This document shows, piece by piece, positions 4,902 through 5,004 of a stretch of DNA of 5,004 nucleotides (positions are counted from its first letter, which is position 1; the number at the start of each line of letters is the position of its first letter). Where the stretch lies: the NCBI GenBank assembly GCA_004524595.1, contig SDOA01000192.1:1-5004 (forward strand), written 5' to 3'. The notes under the pieces are model-generated. The model did not search any database. It was not told where the DNA came from and saw only the letters and a program-made list of their open reading frames with translations. Origin of the DNA: Candidatus Thorarchaeota archaeon. GTDB lineage: Archaea > Asgardarchaeota > Thorarchaeia > Thorarchaeales > Thorarchaeaceae. Both the position numbers and the translations under genes were made by a program.

Positions 4902-5004
4902 ATGACGATTGAGGTAGGAGAATCGAACTCCAATCCTATTTCAAATATAGACCTTATTATAATTAAGCAGTCTTCGAGAGATGAAACAATCAGAAAAGTG
5001 GGAG
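4902..5004 (+). CDS. 5' end of an unidentified gene, cut by the right edge
   Basis: An ATG at 4902-4904 opens a frame that stays open for 34 codons to the end of the window. The frame is also open upstream back to a TAG near 4840, but no other ATG lies there. The visible residues begin MTIEVGESNSNPISNIDLII and end in a charged stretch with RDETIRKVG. That looks like a soluble N-terminus with the start of a helix, but no family can be named. Thirty-four codons without a stop in AT-rich DNA is only modest evidence, so this may be a real partial gene or chance. Confidence 0.4.
   Translation, partial: MTIEVGESNSNPISNIDLIIIKQSSRDETIRKVG

Noticed and set aside
4917..4931. tRNA T-arm-like hairpin on the minus strand (GGAG-TTCGATT-CTCC)
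   Set aside because: The loop fits the T-loop consensus, but the stem has only 4 bp and no matching acceptor, D or anticodon arm is present at the expected distances. It also lies within the open frame at the right edge.

Overview
The window reads as archaeal chromosomal DNA, AT-rich and gene-sparse. Three things point to archaea. The left-hand gene is a Thr/Pro-stalked surface protein with Ig-like domains and a C-terminal membrane anchor, a design common in Asgard archaea and Thermoplasmatota-like lineages. The intact genes lack clear Shine-Dalgarno sequences, and several have AT-rich TATA-like boxes placed for leaderless or short-leader transcripts. The central gene is a heliorhodopsin, a family found in archaea, actinobacteria and other monoderms, and some eukaryotes and viruses. 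My best guess is an Asgard (Thorarchaeia-like) genome, but this is inference; no rRNA or other lineage marker is present.

Layout. (1) 1-2094, plus strand: 3' part of a gene for a large secreted, membrane-anchored surface protein. It has jelly-roll-like modules, four Ig-like domains (the last two a clear tandem duplication), a Thr stalk, one TM helix and a short basic tail. A hairpin plus T-rich terminator follows. (2) 2236-3239, minus strand: two small genes 3 nt apart, then a decayed tail. The second small gene and the tail were very probably one TPR-repeat protein. The repeats carry on in the same frame past the TAG at 2612-2610 and then break up through several frameshifts. (3) 3240-3534: AT-rich divergent intergenic region with promoters for both sides and one doubtful 42-codon ORF. 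(4) 3535-4359, plus strand: full-length heliorhodopsin with the Schiff-base lysine K259, counterion E124 and paired histidines H31/H98, closed by a strong 12-bp hairpin terminator. (5) 4540-4758, plus strand: a 72-aa zinc-ribbon protein with its own promoter-like region, including a 6-bp palindrome next to a TATA-like box. (6) 4902-5004, plus strand: start of an unidentified gene cut by the right edge.

No multi-gene pathway can be read from the window. The surface protein, heliorhodopsin and zinc-ribbon genes appear to be separate transcription units, since terminators follow the first two. The most notable content is the archaeal heliorhodopsin and its unlinked-looking neighbours, followed by the decaying TPR locus beside it.
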